64,000 nt of DNA, taken from NCBI RefSeq assembly GCF_024343575.1, contig NZ_RJUA01000130.1, positions 188,217-252,216 on the forward strand, read 5' to 3'. Position numbers and translations under genes: made by a program. This document shows positions 43,891-53,188 of this stretch, one piece after another (positions within the stretch are counted from its first letter, which is position 1; each line of letters opens with the position of its first letter). The notes under the pieces were generated by a model. It did no database searches. It saw only the letters and a list, made by a program, of their open reading frames with translations, and had not been told where the DNA came from. Origin of the DNA: Lacihabitans sp. LS3-19 (GTDB lineage: Bacteria; Bacteroidota; Bacteroidia; Cytophagales; Spirosomataceae).

Positions 43891-45972
43891 ATGAAAATTA
43901 AAGGTTTTATACTTTTGTTTTTTAGTGTAAGCCATTTTATCTACAGCCAAGAGATTATTTGGGCTAGTACCATTTTAGAGAAATCTTCCGAAACTGTTGA
44001 CGAAATATATTCGCCCAAGCATCGAGCTGTTCAAATTTTAGGTAAACCCAATGTGCTTCCTCAAACTGTCAGTTCTCCTTGCAGTTGGCGTCCAACAGGT
44101 TCTGGTTTTGGTGAAGATTATATAAAAGTTGGATTTCCTAAGGCCATAAAAGTAAAGCAAATAGTAATTGGCGAAACCGTAAATCCAGGAGCTGTAGGCC
44201 GTATTTTTGGATATTCAAAAGATAATACGGAGATTCTTTTATATGAAAATAGAGATCCAGCACCACGTTTAAGTGGTAGAACTTGGAACGTTTTAATACC
44301 AGAAACACAAGTAGAAATATCTGCTATCAAACTGTTAATTGTTCATTCGCTCAATAAAGGACTTAAAGAATATGATGCAATTGGGATTTCTTCCAGCGAA
44401 TTGCCTTTTGTGGCAAAAATAAATGTTGCCGAAAATTTGCCTAAAGACCAGGAAAAGGAAAATCTTGGTCCAAATATAAATTCGAAATTTAGCGAAGTTG
44501 CTCCTATAGTTTCACCTGATGGAAAATATTTGTATTTCACAAGATTAAATCATCCAGATAATATTAGAGATAAGTCAAAAAAATATAGTAAAAATTTGGA
44601 AATCCAACAAGACGTTTGGGTTTCCACTTTAAATAAAAAAGGTATCTGGGATGAAGCGAACAATATTGGAGGCCCGATAAATACTGAGATCAATAATGCA
44701 GTTACTACAATTTCTGCTGATGGAAAAACTTTATATCTCATAAATGTTTATCAGCCAGATGGAAAGTATGACATTGGCTTATCTAAATCTGTTTTTAAAA
44801 ATAAAAAATGGGAATTTCCTACACAAGTTAAAATAGAAGATTTTCAAGTTTTAGAATTTTATGATGAAAGAAATAAATCATTCGCAAGAACTGCGGAATA
44901 TGCTATAAGTTCAGATGAAAAATATTTAATAATGGCTTTAAAAAGAAAGGGTAGTTTGGGGGACAAGGATTTATTTGTGTCATTCAAAAAAGGAAATGGT
45001 TGGTATTCAAAACCCTTAAATTTAGGTCCAACATTAAACACCGCTGGACAAGAAACCTCACCTTTTTTAGCAGCTGATAATACTACTCTATATTTTAGTT
45101 CTAATGGTCACCCTAGTTATGGAGATGCAGATATTTACGTAACCACTCGCTTAGACGATACTTGGACCAATTGGACAGAACCCGTGAATTTAGGTCCGGC
45201 AATAAATTCTCCGGAATGGGATGGATACATTACAATTCCGGCTTCGGGTGATTATGCATATTTTAGTTCTTTTGTAAATACCTCAGGGACTGATGACATT
45301 TTCAAGATAAAGCTTTTCCCCAGTATAAAACCAAATGTAGTGGTAATGTACGACTTCCAGTTTTTGGATAAAGTTACTAAAAAGAGCATCACGCCTAGTT
45401 TTGATTTTAAGTCGAATGAAGCGGTTGTAGATAGTTCAAATAAGGTTACATGGACATTTGATGATGAAAATAAGGTTTTTAAGACCATACTTAATGTTGG
45501 GAAAAAATACGACATTACGGCAAGTTTAGAGTCATATGGGGACTTTAAGTCTACCATTGATTTAAGTAAGGAGACGGTTTTTAAGGAAATAAAAGCGACT
45601 TTTGAGATGTTACCTTTAGTGAAAGGTCAGAAAGTTTTATTGCAAAATTTGTTTTTTGATCAAGGAAAATCCAAAATAAAAGAAGAATCTTTTACCGAAC
45701 TCGAAAAAGTCAAAAGTATGATGTTGTCTAATCCGCAAATGGAAATATTATTAGAAGGGCATACTGATAATCAGGGAGATATGTTTTTGAATATCAAACT
45801 CGCAGAGGATAGAGTATTGGCAGTGAAGGAATATTTAACAAATGATGGGAAAATAGATGGCTCAAGAATTTCGATAAAATCTTGGGGTCCATACAAACCC
45901 GTAGTTCGAAACTCAAGCGAAGAAGCTAGAAAGAAAAATCGAAGAGTGGAATTTACGATAACCAAAATGTAG
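43891..45972 (+). CDS. OmpA family protein with PD40 beta-propeller
   Basis: 693 residues with signal peptide ending YSQ. Residues about 30-150 form a beta-sandwich-like region. Residues about 180-470 hold PD40/TolB-type propeller repeats (SPDGKYLYFTRL, SADGKTLYLINV, SSDEKYLIMAL, AADNTTLYFSSNGHPSYGDADIYV). A carboxypeptidase-regulatory-like strand region follows, and the C-terminal OmpA peptidoglycan-binding domain (about 575-693) contains LLEGHTDNQGD and SEEARKKNRRVEFTI. It is predicted to attach the outer membrane to peptidoglycan. Similar PD40-OmpA proteins occur with gliding/T9SS components in this phylum, but that is not shown here. Confidence 0.9.
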   Translation: MKIKGFILLFFSVSHFIYSQEIIWASTILEKSSETVDEIYSPKHRAVQILGKPNVLPQTVSSPCSWRPTGSGFGEDYIKVGFPKAIKVKQIVIGETVNPGAVGRIFGYSKDNTEILLYENRDPAPRLSGRTWNVLIPETQVEISAIKLLIVHSLNKGLKEYDAIGISSSELPFVAKINVAENLPKDQEKENLGPNINSKFSEVAPIVSPDGKYLYFTRLNHPDNIRDKSKKYSKNLEIQQDVWVSTLNKKGIWDEANNIGGPINTEINNAVTTISADGKTLYLINVYQPDGKYDIGLSKSVFKNKKWEFPTQVKIEDFQVLEFYDERNKSFARTAEYAISSDEKYLIMALKRKGSLGDKDLFVSFKKGNGWYSKPLNLGPTLNTAGQETSPFLAADNTTLYFSSNGHPSYGDADIYVTTRLDDTWTNWTEPVNLGPAINSPEWDGYITIPASGDYAYFSSFVNTSGTDDIFKIKLFPSIKPNVVVMYDFQFLDKVTKKSITPSFDFKSNEAVVDSSNKVTWTFDDENKVFKTILNVGKKYDITASLESYGDFKSTIDLSKETVFKEIKATFEMLPLVKGQKVLLQNLFFDQGKSKIKEESFTELEKVKSMMLSNPQMEILLEGHTDNQGDMFLNIKLAEDRVLAVKEYLTNDGKIDGSRISIKSWGPYKPVVRNSSEEARKKNRRVEFTITKM

Positions 45973-45980
45973 TATTTTTG
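45973..45980 (+). promoter_or_regulatory. Candidate -7 promoter box of the glycosylation operon
   Basis: TATTTTTG directly after the OmpA stop codon, 19 bases before the ATG at 46000. Fits TAnnTTTG; the -33 element is unclear. Confidence 0.5.
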
Positions 45981-45999
45981 CCTTCGCAAATAGAAATTT

Positions 46000-46974
46000 A
46001 TGAGCCCAAAACTGCTTTTAGTTGTTCCTTGTTATAATGAGCAAGAGATATTGCAACTAACCAACCAAAAACTTAACGCGTATTTTGATAATTTGATTTC
46101 GAGAGGAATAATTCGCTCTGAAAGTAAAATCTGTTATGTAAACGATGGCAGCAAAGACAGTACTTGGGATATAATTGAAGAGCTTTCTAGTAATAATTCG
46201 AGAATACTAGGTGTAAAACTTTCTAAAAATTATGGCCATCAAAATGCTCTTTTGGCGGGTTTGTTTGAATATAAAGGCATTTTTGATTGTTATATTTCTA
46301 TTGATGCAGACCTACAGGATGATATAAATGCCATAGAGCCAATGATCGATCGCTATAACGAAGGTGCAGCTGTGGTTTATGGTGTTAGAGACGATAGAAG
46401 CAATGACTCATTTTTTAAAAGAGTTACGGCAGAGACTTTCTATAAAATTATGTTGAAACTAGGTGTGCCAGTTGTTTATAATCATGCTGATTTTAGATTG
46501 ATAAATGATCAAGTTTTAGAAGAATTGACTCACTATCGAGAAGTTAATATGTTCATAAGGGGGATAATTCCCACTATAGGAATGAAATCTGCTAAAGTTA
46601 CCTATAAAAGATTGGAGCGTGAAGCTGGAGAAACGAAATATCCAGTTAGCAAAATGGTGGTTTTTGCATGGAATGGGGTTACTTCTTTTTCTACGGTTCC
46701 TATGCGTATGGTTTTGTGGTTTGGGATCATCAATTTTTTTGTGGCCGTTGCTATTGGTTTGTATGTGGTGATAAGCCAAGAAATGGGACATACCGTGGCA
46801 GGTTGGACTTCAACAGTTTTGCCGATGGCGTTTTTTAGTGGTTCAAATATGATTGCGATAGGTTTAATAGGAGAGTATATTGGTAAAATATACGAAGAAG
46901 TAAAAGCCCGCCCAAGATATATTGTTGAAAAAAGCTCCGATTTAAATATTTCTGATTCTAAAAAAAATATTTGA
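46000..46974 (+). CDS. GT2 polyprenyl-phosphate glycosyltransferase (DPM/GtrB-like)
   Basis: 324 residues. The catalytic domain has LLVVPCYNEQEIL, YVNDGSKDSTWDII, SKNYGHQNALLAGL and the metal/UDP-binding ISIDADLQDDINAI. Two C-terminal transmembrane segments (about 230-255 and 265-295) are followed by GLIGEYIGKIYEEVKARPRY, the GtrB-type tail. These enzymes make a polyprenyl-phosphate sugar at the inner face of the membrane. The downstream GT-C gene (seven bases away) is the likely user. Confidence 0.93.
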   Translation: MSPKLLLVVPCYNEQEILQLTNQKLNAYFDNLISRGIIRSESKICYVNDGSKDSTWDIIEELSSNNSRILGVKLSKNYGHQNALLAGLFEYKGIFDCYISIDADLQDDINAIEPMIDRYNEGAAVVYGVRDDRSNDSFFKRVTAETFYKIMLKLGVPVVYNHADFRLINDQVLEELTHYREVNMFIRGIIPTIGMKSAKVTYKRLEREAGETKYPVSKMVVFAWNGVTSFSTVPMRMVLWFGIINFFVAVAIGLYVVISQEMGHTVAGWTSTVLPMAFFSGSNMIAIGLIGEYIGKIYEEVKARPRYIVEKSSDLNISDSKKNI

Positions 46975-46981
46975 TTTACGA

Positions 46982-48697
46982 ATGAGGAAATATTTTTTAC
47001 TATTTGTTTTACTCCTGATTTCAGCTGGTTTTCGTTTTATAAATCTTGGAAACCGTGGTTTGTTTACTGACGAAAAGTTCACAATGCTCAATGCCAATGG
47101 GATTTGGGTTGGTGGAGGAAATCAGGTAGATATCTATAATCAACAGTATTTTACACCCGCAGATTTTTGGAAAACAAAAAAAATAAACGATTACTTCGAA
47201 GCTATTGCACATTCTGATTTTGGAACACATATCGTATATAACGGAATCGTACATTATTGGATGCAGCTTTTCGGGAACTCTGACTTTTCAGTTCGATTTC
47301 TGAGTGCTATTTTTAGCCTTATTACCGTTTTACTCGTTTTCTTGTTGGTTTCTAAATATTTAAAAAATAATACAGCTGCGTTTTTTGCAGGTTTGCTTTT
47401 AGCTCTTGATCCTTTAAATATAGCCCAAAGTCATATTGCAAGGAGCTATACACTATCTTTTTTAATAATGGTGTTAAGTACCATTTATTTTCTCAAGATT
47501 CTTAATTCTACAAAGAATACTAAATATTTCATAGTCTATGCTCTTTTGGTAGGCCTTGGAATGTTGAATCACTATCTTAATTTTCTTGTGCCTTTATGTC
47601 ACGCTTTGGTCTTTCTAGTTTTGAAAAACAAAAAACATTTATGGTGTGGTTTTATAGGAGCTGCTTTATTTAATGTTCTCTTGATGCTATATTGGTTCAA
47701 TTGGGGCGGTGGTTATTTGGCCATGGAATTTTTAAAAGACAAAAACGAGAAGCATTTAGAAATGGCAAAAGGAGCCTTAGATGGTATAATTGAGCTTAGT
47801 ACACCTGAAATTGTTACTAAAAAAACCTTAGAATTGTTTTTTGATTCAAGTGTTTTAAGTCAAGGATTGTTTACCCTACTCAATGGAGTAAAAAATGTAG
47901 GTATCTCACTTTTGGTGTTTTTGTCTTTATTAGGAGCGTATTTTTTCAAGAAAAACAAAAAAGTTTTTGGTTTATTTTTCATACCTGTATTGTTACTTTT
48001 GGGAGCATATCCTTATTTGTTCAATGGGATTTTAGTGGCCTGTTTTTTATATTTTGTTTTGTTTTTGGGCCTAAAGTACACAATAGATTTATACAAAAAA
48101 ACCGAAAATAGGGCACAATTTGCTTTGATGGCTGTCTGTCTTTTGATGATATTTTTACCTATTTTATTTGTGGTAAATGATGCCCTATCTAACGGACACA
48201 CTACAAGCCTTACACATAGATACATTGGTGTGGCTTCTCCATTTGTGGCTATTTTTATTGGAGTTTCTCTTTCCAATATTATCAAGCAATCTTCCTTGAT
48301 AAATTTTTTACTAGTATGTGTTTGCCTTATCCAATATAAACCTGTGAAGAAGGAAATTTGGAGTTATTTTGAGGATAAATCCTTGATGAACGCTTATTTT
48401 GAACCTTCAAGAATAGAAAATCCCTATGCTCAAGCAGCTAAAAGTATTATGAATACTGCTCAGAAATCAGACACTTTGATTATACCAGGCGGATTTAAAA
48501 ACGTTTATATGCAAGCCTATGAAAGTAAGGTAGTGAAGTCATATTTAGATGCTCAGTTTTTGAATGTTTATTTTCCAAAAGACTTTTATATTATGCAGAA
48601 AATAGACGCTTACGAAAAAGATAAAATATACTTGAAAAAGGAAAATGGAGAAAAAGTCCTTATTTTTGATTTTCAAGGAACCAAATATAGATATTGA
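46982..48697 (+). CDS. GT-C membrane glycosyltransferase (GT39/ArnT-like)
   Basis: 571 residues with about eleven to twelve transmembrane segments. After the first helix comes LGNRGLFTDEKFTMLNA, the acidic pair (Asp-Glu) of PMT/ArnT-type enzymes that use polyprenyl-phosphate sugars on the outer face. FSVRFLSAIFSLITVLLVF and FFAGLLLALDPLNIAQSHIARSYTLSF are typical of family 39. Acceptor unknown (lipid A, protein or glycan). It is the middle gene of a three-gene operon and its stop overlaps the next start. Confidence 0.85.
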   Translation: MRKYFLLFVLLLISAGFRFINLGNRGLFTDEKFTMLNANGIWVGGGNQVDIYNQQYFTPADFWKTKKINDYFEAIAHSDFGTHIVYNGIVHYWMQLFGNSDFSVRFLSAIFSLITVLLVFLLVSKYLKNNTAAFFAGLLLALDPLNIAQSHIARSYTLSFLIMVLSTIYFLKILNSTKNTKYFIVYALLVGLGMLNHYLNFLVPLCHALVFLVLKNKKHLWCGFIGAALFNVLLMLYWFNWGGGYLAMEFLKDKNEKHLEMAKGALDGIIELSTPEIVTKKTLELFFDSSVLSQGLFTLLNGVKNVGISLLVFLSLLGAYFFKKNKKVFGLFFIPVLLLLGAYPYLFNGILVACFLYFVLFLGLKYTIDLYKKTENRAQFALMAVCLLMIFLPILFVVNDALSNGHTTSLTHRYIGVASPFVAIFIGVSLSNIIKQSSLINFLLVCVCLIQYKPVKKEIWSYFEDKSLMNAYFEPSRIENPYAQAAKSIMNTAQKSDTLIIPGGFKNVYMQAYESKVVKSYLDAQFLNVYFPKDFYIMQKIDAYEKDKIYLKKENGEKVLIFDFQGTKYRY

Positions 48698-49623
48698 TGA
48701 ATGTAAAAATTGTTTTGCCTGTTTACAATGATTGGGAAGCATTAAAGCTTTTAATCGTAAAAACAGAAAATATATTTAAAGATAAAAAAGTACAACTTTC
48801 GTATTTGGCTATTGACGATTGCTCTAGTTTGCCTTTTGAAGCCAAGGTTTTTGAAGGAATAAACATCAAGGTTATACATTTAATTAGTAACCAAGGCCAT
48901 CAGAGAGCAATTGCCATTGGATTATCTCATCTAGCTGATAATAATGACGCCGATTTGATTGTCGTTATGGATTCCGATGGCGAGGATCAACCCGAACATA
49001 TTGTTGATTTGATAGCAAAATCTCAGCAGTTTCCGGATAAAATAATTTTTGCAAAGCGTAAGAAAAGGACAGAGTCTTTGTTGTTCCGAACTTTTTATTT
49101 GGTTTATAAATTCATTTTTAAATTTTTAACGGGACACGTTATTACTTTCGGTAATTTTAGTTTGATACCAGCTTCAAAACTTAAGAAAATTGCCAATGTT
49201 TCAGATATTTGGAATAATTTCCCTGGAGGTGTAATTCGTTCTAAACTACCCTTTGATTCGGTTCCTTTGGATAGAGGAGTTAGATTAGCAGGCAACTCAA
49301 AAATGAACTTCAGCTCCCTGGTTTTACATGGAATGAGTGCCATTTCGGTTTTTCTAGACTTTACAGCGGTTAGAATTTTGCTTTTTGCTACAGCTATGGT
49401 ATTGTTTTCAGTAATAGGTTCAGGTGTAGCACTTTATATGAAATTTGTATTAAATCAGGCCACGCCAGGTTGGGCCTCCAATCTAGTCATGGCCTTTTTT
49501 ATTGTATTTCTTCAAGGGTTTTTTATAGCTCTATTCATTCTGTTTATGGTTTTAAGCTCAAGACGTTACACGAGTTTTATTCCTTATTTTGGTTATAAAA
49601 AATATATCGACTTTATAGAATAA
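48697..49623 (+). CDS. GT2 glycosyltransferase with C-terminal membrane segments
   Basis: 308 residues. VKIVLPVYNDWEALKLLI, LAIDDCSS, SNQGHQRAIAIGLSHL and VVMDSDGEDQPEHI form the DPM-like catalytic domain; two transmembrane segments follow (about 225-250 and 265-290). It is a second, diverged polyprenyl-phosphate sugar transferase in the operon. The start ATG shares one base with the GT-C stop (TGATG), implying coupling. The base preceding it also makes an in-frame TTG, which I did not use. Confidence 0.9.
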   Translation: MNVKIVLPVYNDWEALKLLIVKTENIFKDKKVQLSYLAIDDCSSLPFEAKVFEGINIKVIHLISNQGHQRAIAIGLSHLADNNDADLIVVMDSDGEDQPEHIVDLIAKSQQFPDKIIFAKRKKRTESLLFRTFYLVYKFIFKFLTGHVITFGNFSLIPASKLKKIANVSDIWNNFPGGVIRSKLPFDSVPLDRGVRLAGNSKMNFSSLVLHGMSAISVFLDFTAVRILLFATAMVLFSVIGSGVALYMKFVLNQATPGWASNLVMAFFIVFLQGFFIALFILFMVLSSRRYTSFIPYFGYKKYIDFIE

Positions 49624-49817
49624 TGGAAAATATCAGTTTCGAAGAATTCCTAGCTCAGAAAAAGATTAATGCTGAATTGTTTTACGCTCAAAACAAATCC
49701 TTGTATGATTCATGGAAAAGCGAATTTGAGCAACTCAGCCTTGAAAGTTTTGTGATGCAAAAGAAGTTTTCGATAAACAATGTTAGACGCCAATTTCTAC
49801 TCCTTAAAACCACATAA
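49623..49817 (+). CDS. Small conserved hypothetical protein
   Basis: 64 residues, start overlapping the upstream glycosyltransferase stop by one base. The sequence ISFEEFLAQKKINAELFYAQNKSLYDSWKSEFEQLSLESFVMQKKF is amphipathic and ends with NNVRRQFLL. I recall similar short FEEFLxxKKI...W...F proteins with a terminal INxxRR in this phylum, but no function. Probably cytosolic and helical. Confidence 0.65.
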   Translation: MENISFEEFLAQKKINAELFYAQNKSLYDSWKSEFEQLSLESFVMQKKFSINNVRRQFLLLKTT

Positions 49818-49924
49818 TTACTTCGATATTCGTGGTTTTATGACAAATATCATATTGTTTGATGATGTCCTACATGAATATTTTTCTTCAATAATTGGAG
49901 TTTTGTGCTTGTTAAACCCGATTG

Positions 49925-52342
49925 ATGAACAGTACAATTACACCGATAGATACCAAAACTACCTGCTACCATTGCGGAAATGAGTGCAGGGATGAGGATA
50001 TTTTTGAGGATGAAAAGCATTTCTGCTGTTCGGGCTGTCTGACCGTTTATGATATTTTAAAAGACAATAATCTTTGTGGCTATTATGATTTAAACCAAAA
50101 TGCTGGCGTAAGTTTAAAGTCAAAGAATTTTAATGGAAAGTTTGATTATTTAGAAGAAAAATTGATCCAAGATGAACTATTGGCGTTTAAAAACGAAAGT
50201 ATCGCCAAAGTGATTTTGTATGTGCCTTCTATCCATTGTAGTTCATGTGTTTGGTTGCTTGAAAACTTCCCGAAGATCAAATTAGGTGTAATTACTTCCC
50301 GTTTGAATTTTGTCAAAAAAGAGCTTTCTATAGATTTTGATCCTAATTTGGTTAGCCTAAAAGAGATAGTTGAGCTAATGGCAACTTTGGGATATGAGCC
50401 TAAAATCAATCTAGATAGTATTCAAAAACCGAAAATTATAGATTCAGAAACCAAACATTTGTTATATAAAATAGGTGTTACGGGTTTTTGTGCAGGAAAT
50501 ATCATGATGATGAGTTTTCCTGAATATTTTAATTTGAATAGCAATAGTGACATTTCACTTCAGCGATTTTTCTTGTATTTTAATTTCCTTTTGGCATTGC
50601 CTGTTTTCTTTTATGGTGCCAGTGATTATCTAAAAGGAGCATATTATAGCATTACAGAAAATCTTAAAAAGAACAGTGATGTTTTGAGTGTGGATATTCC
50701 GATAGCTTTGGGTATAACTGCTTTGTTTACAAGGAGTTTGTACGAAACCTTTGTGACGCACACCGCAGGTTATTGGGACAGTATGGCGGGTTTGGTACTG
50801 TTTTTACTTTTGGGTAAATGGGTGCAACAAGTAACTTTCAATTATCTTTCATTTGATAGAAGTTATAAGTCTTATTTTCCTTTGGCTGTAAAAGTTAAAA
50901 ATCAATCAGTTCAATACAAAAACGTAAACGACCTAAAAAAAGGCGAAGAATTTATAATTCACCACCAAGAATTGATACCTGCTGATGCTATTTTGAAGGA
51001 AGGAAATGCACTTATAGATTATAGTTTTGTTACAGGCGAAGCTAAGCCAGTGAAAAAATTAAAAGGCGAGGTGATTTTTGCAGGAGGAAGGCAAGTGGCT
51101 GATAGTATTGAACTTATGGTACAAAAGCCAGTTTCCACAAGTTATCTTACGCAGCTTTGGAACAACGAAAGTTTTCTGAAAGAAAAGACGATTCCTACAA
51201 CAGAATTGGCAAATGCATTCAGCAAGTATTTTACCTATATCACGATTTCGATAGCTGTTTTGGTAGGAATCTATTGGCACTTTAATAACCCAGCATTGCT
51301 TTGGCCCGCAGTTACTGCGGTTTTGATGGTGGCTTGCCCTTGTGCCTTAACGCTCTCTTTGCCTTTTACGATGAATACAACAATGAGCATTTTTGGAAAG
51401 AATAAGTTTTTTGTAAAAAACCAAGGTGTGATTCAAATATTGGCGGAGGTTGATACAATAGTTTTTGATAAAACTGGCACACTTACCGAGGGCAATAAAG
51501 GAAAGGTGAGATTTGAAGGAAGTATAAATAAAGATGAAGAAAAGTTAATCTACAGTGTTGTTAATCAGTCTGTTCATCCAATGAGTAAAATGGTTGCAGA
51601 ATATTTAGCTCCTAATTTAGCCTATAAAGTTACGGATTTTGAAGAAGTAAAAGGCAAAGGTGTAGCAGCAGTAGTTGAAGGTAAAAACATTAAACTTGGT
51701 AGGTTAGATTTTGTAAAAAATGAGCCAACTATTCAAGTTGATTCAGAAGTCCATATAATGATTAACAATGTTTACAAAGGATTTTTTACAGTTGAGCCAC
51801 AGTTTAGGTCTAACTGGAAAGAATTGCTAGAGAAATTAAAAAAGACTTTTGATATTAAATTGCTTTCAGGCGATACCAACAAAGTTCAAAAAGTTCTAAG
51901 TCCAATTTTTGGGGAGAATATGCAGTTTGAACAAACGCCTCAACAAAAACTCGATTACATCAAAGGTATTCAAAACGACGGCAAGAAAGTATTGATGATA
52001 GGAGATGGCTTAAATGACGCCGGTGCATTGAGAGAAGCAAAAGTCGGCATAGCATTGACGGAAGACATTCAAGCTTTTTCTCCTTCTTGCGATGCTATTT
52101 TGGATGCCAATAATTTTGAAAAACTAGGCAAATATGTAGTTTTTAGCAAAACAGCTTTGAATGTTGTAAAAGCCAGTTTTTTGCTTTCTTTAGTTTATAA
52201 TTTTTTATGTATAAGCTGGGCTTCTACTGGTTTGCTTTCACCAGTATTTGCAGCGGTAGTGATGCCTTTGAGTACCATTTCGGTGGTTTTGTTTGCAGTG
52301 GGTTCGACTTGGATTATAGCTAAACGTAGAAAACTTTTATAA
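49925..52342 (+). CDS. ccoI: Copper-transporting P1B-type ATPase for cbb3 oxidase assembly (CcoI/FixI)
   Basis: 805 residues. An N-terminal metal-binding ribbon TCYHCGNEC...CCSGC (about 12-40) precedes a degenerate HMA domain with HCSSCVWLLENFP. Later features: GYWDSMAGLVLFLLLGKW, phosphatase loop TGEAKPV, the ion-selective CPC in MVACPCALTLSLPF, the phosphorylation site DKTGTLTEG, the HP locus VHPMSK, and GDGLNDAGALREA. The CxxC plus HMA arrangement and the adjacent ccoS identify the FixI/CcoI type, which delivers copper to the cbb3 cytochrome oxidase. The structural ccoNOP genes are not in this window. The TTG three bases upstream was not used. Confidence 0.93.
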   Translation: MNSTITPIDTKTTCYHCGNECRDEDIFEDEKHFCCSGCLTVYDILKDNNLCGYYDLNQNAGVSLKSKNFNGKFDYLEEKLIQDELLAFKNESIAKVILYVPSIHCSSCVWLLENFPKIKLGVITSRLNFVKKELSIDFDPNLVSLKEIVELMATLGYEPKINLDSIQKPKIIDSETKHLLYKIGVTGFCAGNIMMMSFPEYFNLNSNSDISLQRFFLYFNFLLALPVFFYGASDYLKGAYYSITENLKKNSDVLSVDIPIALGITALFTRSLYETFVTHTAGYWDSMAGLVLFLLLGKWVQQVTFNYLSFDRSYKSYFPLAVKVKNQSVQYKNVNDLKKGEEFIIHHQELIPADAILKEGNALIDYSFVTGEAKPVKKLKGEVIFAGGRQVADSIELMVQKPVSTSYLTQLWNNESFLKEKTIPTTELANAFSKYFTYITISIAVLVGIYWHFNNPALLWPAVTAVLMVACPCALTLSLPFTMNTTMSIFGKNKFFVKNQGVIQILAEVDTIVFDKTGTLTEGNKGKVRFEGSINKDEEKLIYSVVNQSVHPMSKMVAEYLAPNLAYKVTDFEEVKGKGVAAVVEGKNIKLGRLDFVKNEPTIQVDSEVHIMINNVYKGFFTVEPQFRSNWKELLEKLKKTFDIKLLSGDTNKVQKVLSPIFGENMQFEQTPQQKLDYIKGIQNDGKKVLMIGDGLNDAGALREAKVGIALTEDIQAFSPSCDAILDANNFEKLGKYVVFSKTALNVVKASFLLSLVYNFLCISWASTGLLSPVFAAVVMPLSTISVVLFAVGSTWIIAKRRKLL

Positions 52343-52344
52343 AA

Positions 52345-52506
52345 ATGAGCATATTGATTTTGTTGGTGATTTTAGCAATAATAGTTGCGGGTAGTTTTTT
52401 AGCTGCATTTTTTTGGGCAACTAAAGACGGTCAATTTGAAGATACTTTTTCTCCATCTGTGAGAATACTGATGGATAACGATAGAAAAGAAAATAAAAAA
52501 CATTAA
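52345..52506 (+). CDS. ccoS: cbb3-type cytochrome oxidase assembly protein CcoS
   Basis: 53 residues: one N-terminal transmembrane helix (SILILLVILAIIVAGSFLAAFFWATKDGQFED) and a short charged tail. The WAxxxGQFED ending of the helix is the CcoS hallmark. CcoS is needed for heme/copper insertion into cbb3 oxidase. It starts two bases after the ccoI stop and ends at a strong terminator. Confidence 0.93.
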   Translation: MSILILLVILAIIVAGSFLAAFFWATKDGQFEDTFSPSVRILMDNDRKENKKH

Positions 52507-52557
52507 AGAAGCTGAAAAGCGATTCCAATCAATTAGGGTTTAAATACTCTTCCAGCT

Positions 52558-52594
52558 AAAGGTGGTGACTTTGTCGCCACCTTTACTTATTTTT
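52558..52594 (+). terminator. Terminator after ccoS
   Basis: 12-base stem AAAGGTGGTGAC/GTCGCCACCTTT with one G-T wobble and a TTT loop, followed by ACTTATTTTTA. Closes the ccoI-ccoS transcript. Confidence 0.85.
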
Positions 52595-52696
52595 AGGGCT
52601 TTGTTAGGCATTAAATAGAAAATTAAATCACCTGCCTTATTTGAGAAATAAATCTTATTAAGTAACTTGCAGAAATATTTAAAACGAACTATTTTT

Positions 52697-53080
52697 ATGA
52701 ATTTTCCTGCGGATTTAAGATATACAGAAGAGCACGAATGGATCAAAATTGAGAGCGATAACACAGCATTGGTCGGTGTTACGGATTTTGCACAAAGTGA
52801 GCTTGGAGATATAGTTTTTATAGAGATTGAAACAGAAGGAGAAGAGTTAGGGGCTAATGATATTTTTGGAACTATCGAAGCCGTAAAAACAGTTTCTGAT
52901 TTGTTTTTGCCAGTAGCTGGAAAGGTTTTGGAAGTAAATTCTGCCTTAGCAGACGAGCCTGAATTGGTAAACAATGACCCTTATGAAGGTGGTTGGTTAA
53001 TAAGAATGGAAATAGCTGATTTGTCGTCATTGGATGGTTTAATGGACGCAGAAGCTTATAAAAGTTTAATTGGACATTAA
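52697..53080 (+). CDS. gcvH: Glycine cleavage system H protein
   Basis: 127 residues, the family's normal length. RYTEEHEWIKIESDNTALVGVTDFAQSELGDIVFIE, then FGTIEAVKTVSDLFLPVAG with the lipoyl-lysine in EAVKT, and NNDPYEGGWLIRME. The H protein shuttles aminomethyl groups between the P and T subunits. I chose the ATG at 52697, since an upstream in-frame start adds ten residues before the conserved NFPADLRYTEEHEW. gcvP and gcvT are not here. Confidence 0.96.
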   Translation: MNFPADLRYTEEHEWIKIESDNTALVGVTDFAQSELGDIVFIEIETEGEELGANDIFGTIEAVKTVSDLFLPVAGKVLEVNSALADEPELVNNDPYEGGWLIRMEIADLSSLDGLMDAEAYKSLIGH

Positions 53081-53158
53081 TTATTAACACTAAAAGAATG
53101 AAACTGAAATTCAATATTTCCTCAAGTACATTCTTGTGTTTTTGTAATTTTTGATTTT

Positions 53159-53180
53159 AGCCCATAAGGGCTTTTTTTTT
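53159..53180 (+). terminator. Terminator after gcvH, abutting the next start
   Basis: AGCCC-ATAA-GGGCT followed by a run of T. It ends only eight bases before the ATG of the dihydroorotase-like gene. It may terminate gcvH or act within the leader of the next transcript. Confidence 0.75.
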
Positions 53181-53188
53181 AGAATTAA

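Noticed and set aside
49780-49983. 67-residue frame between the small hypothetical gene and ccoI
   Set aside because: It overlaps both confirmed neighbours and has no recognisable content.
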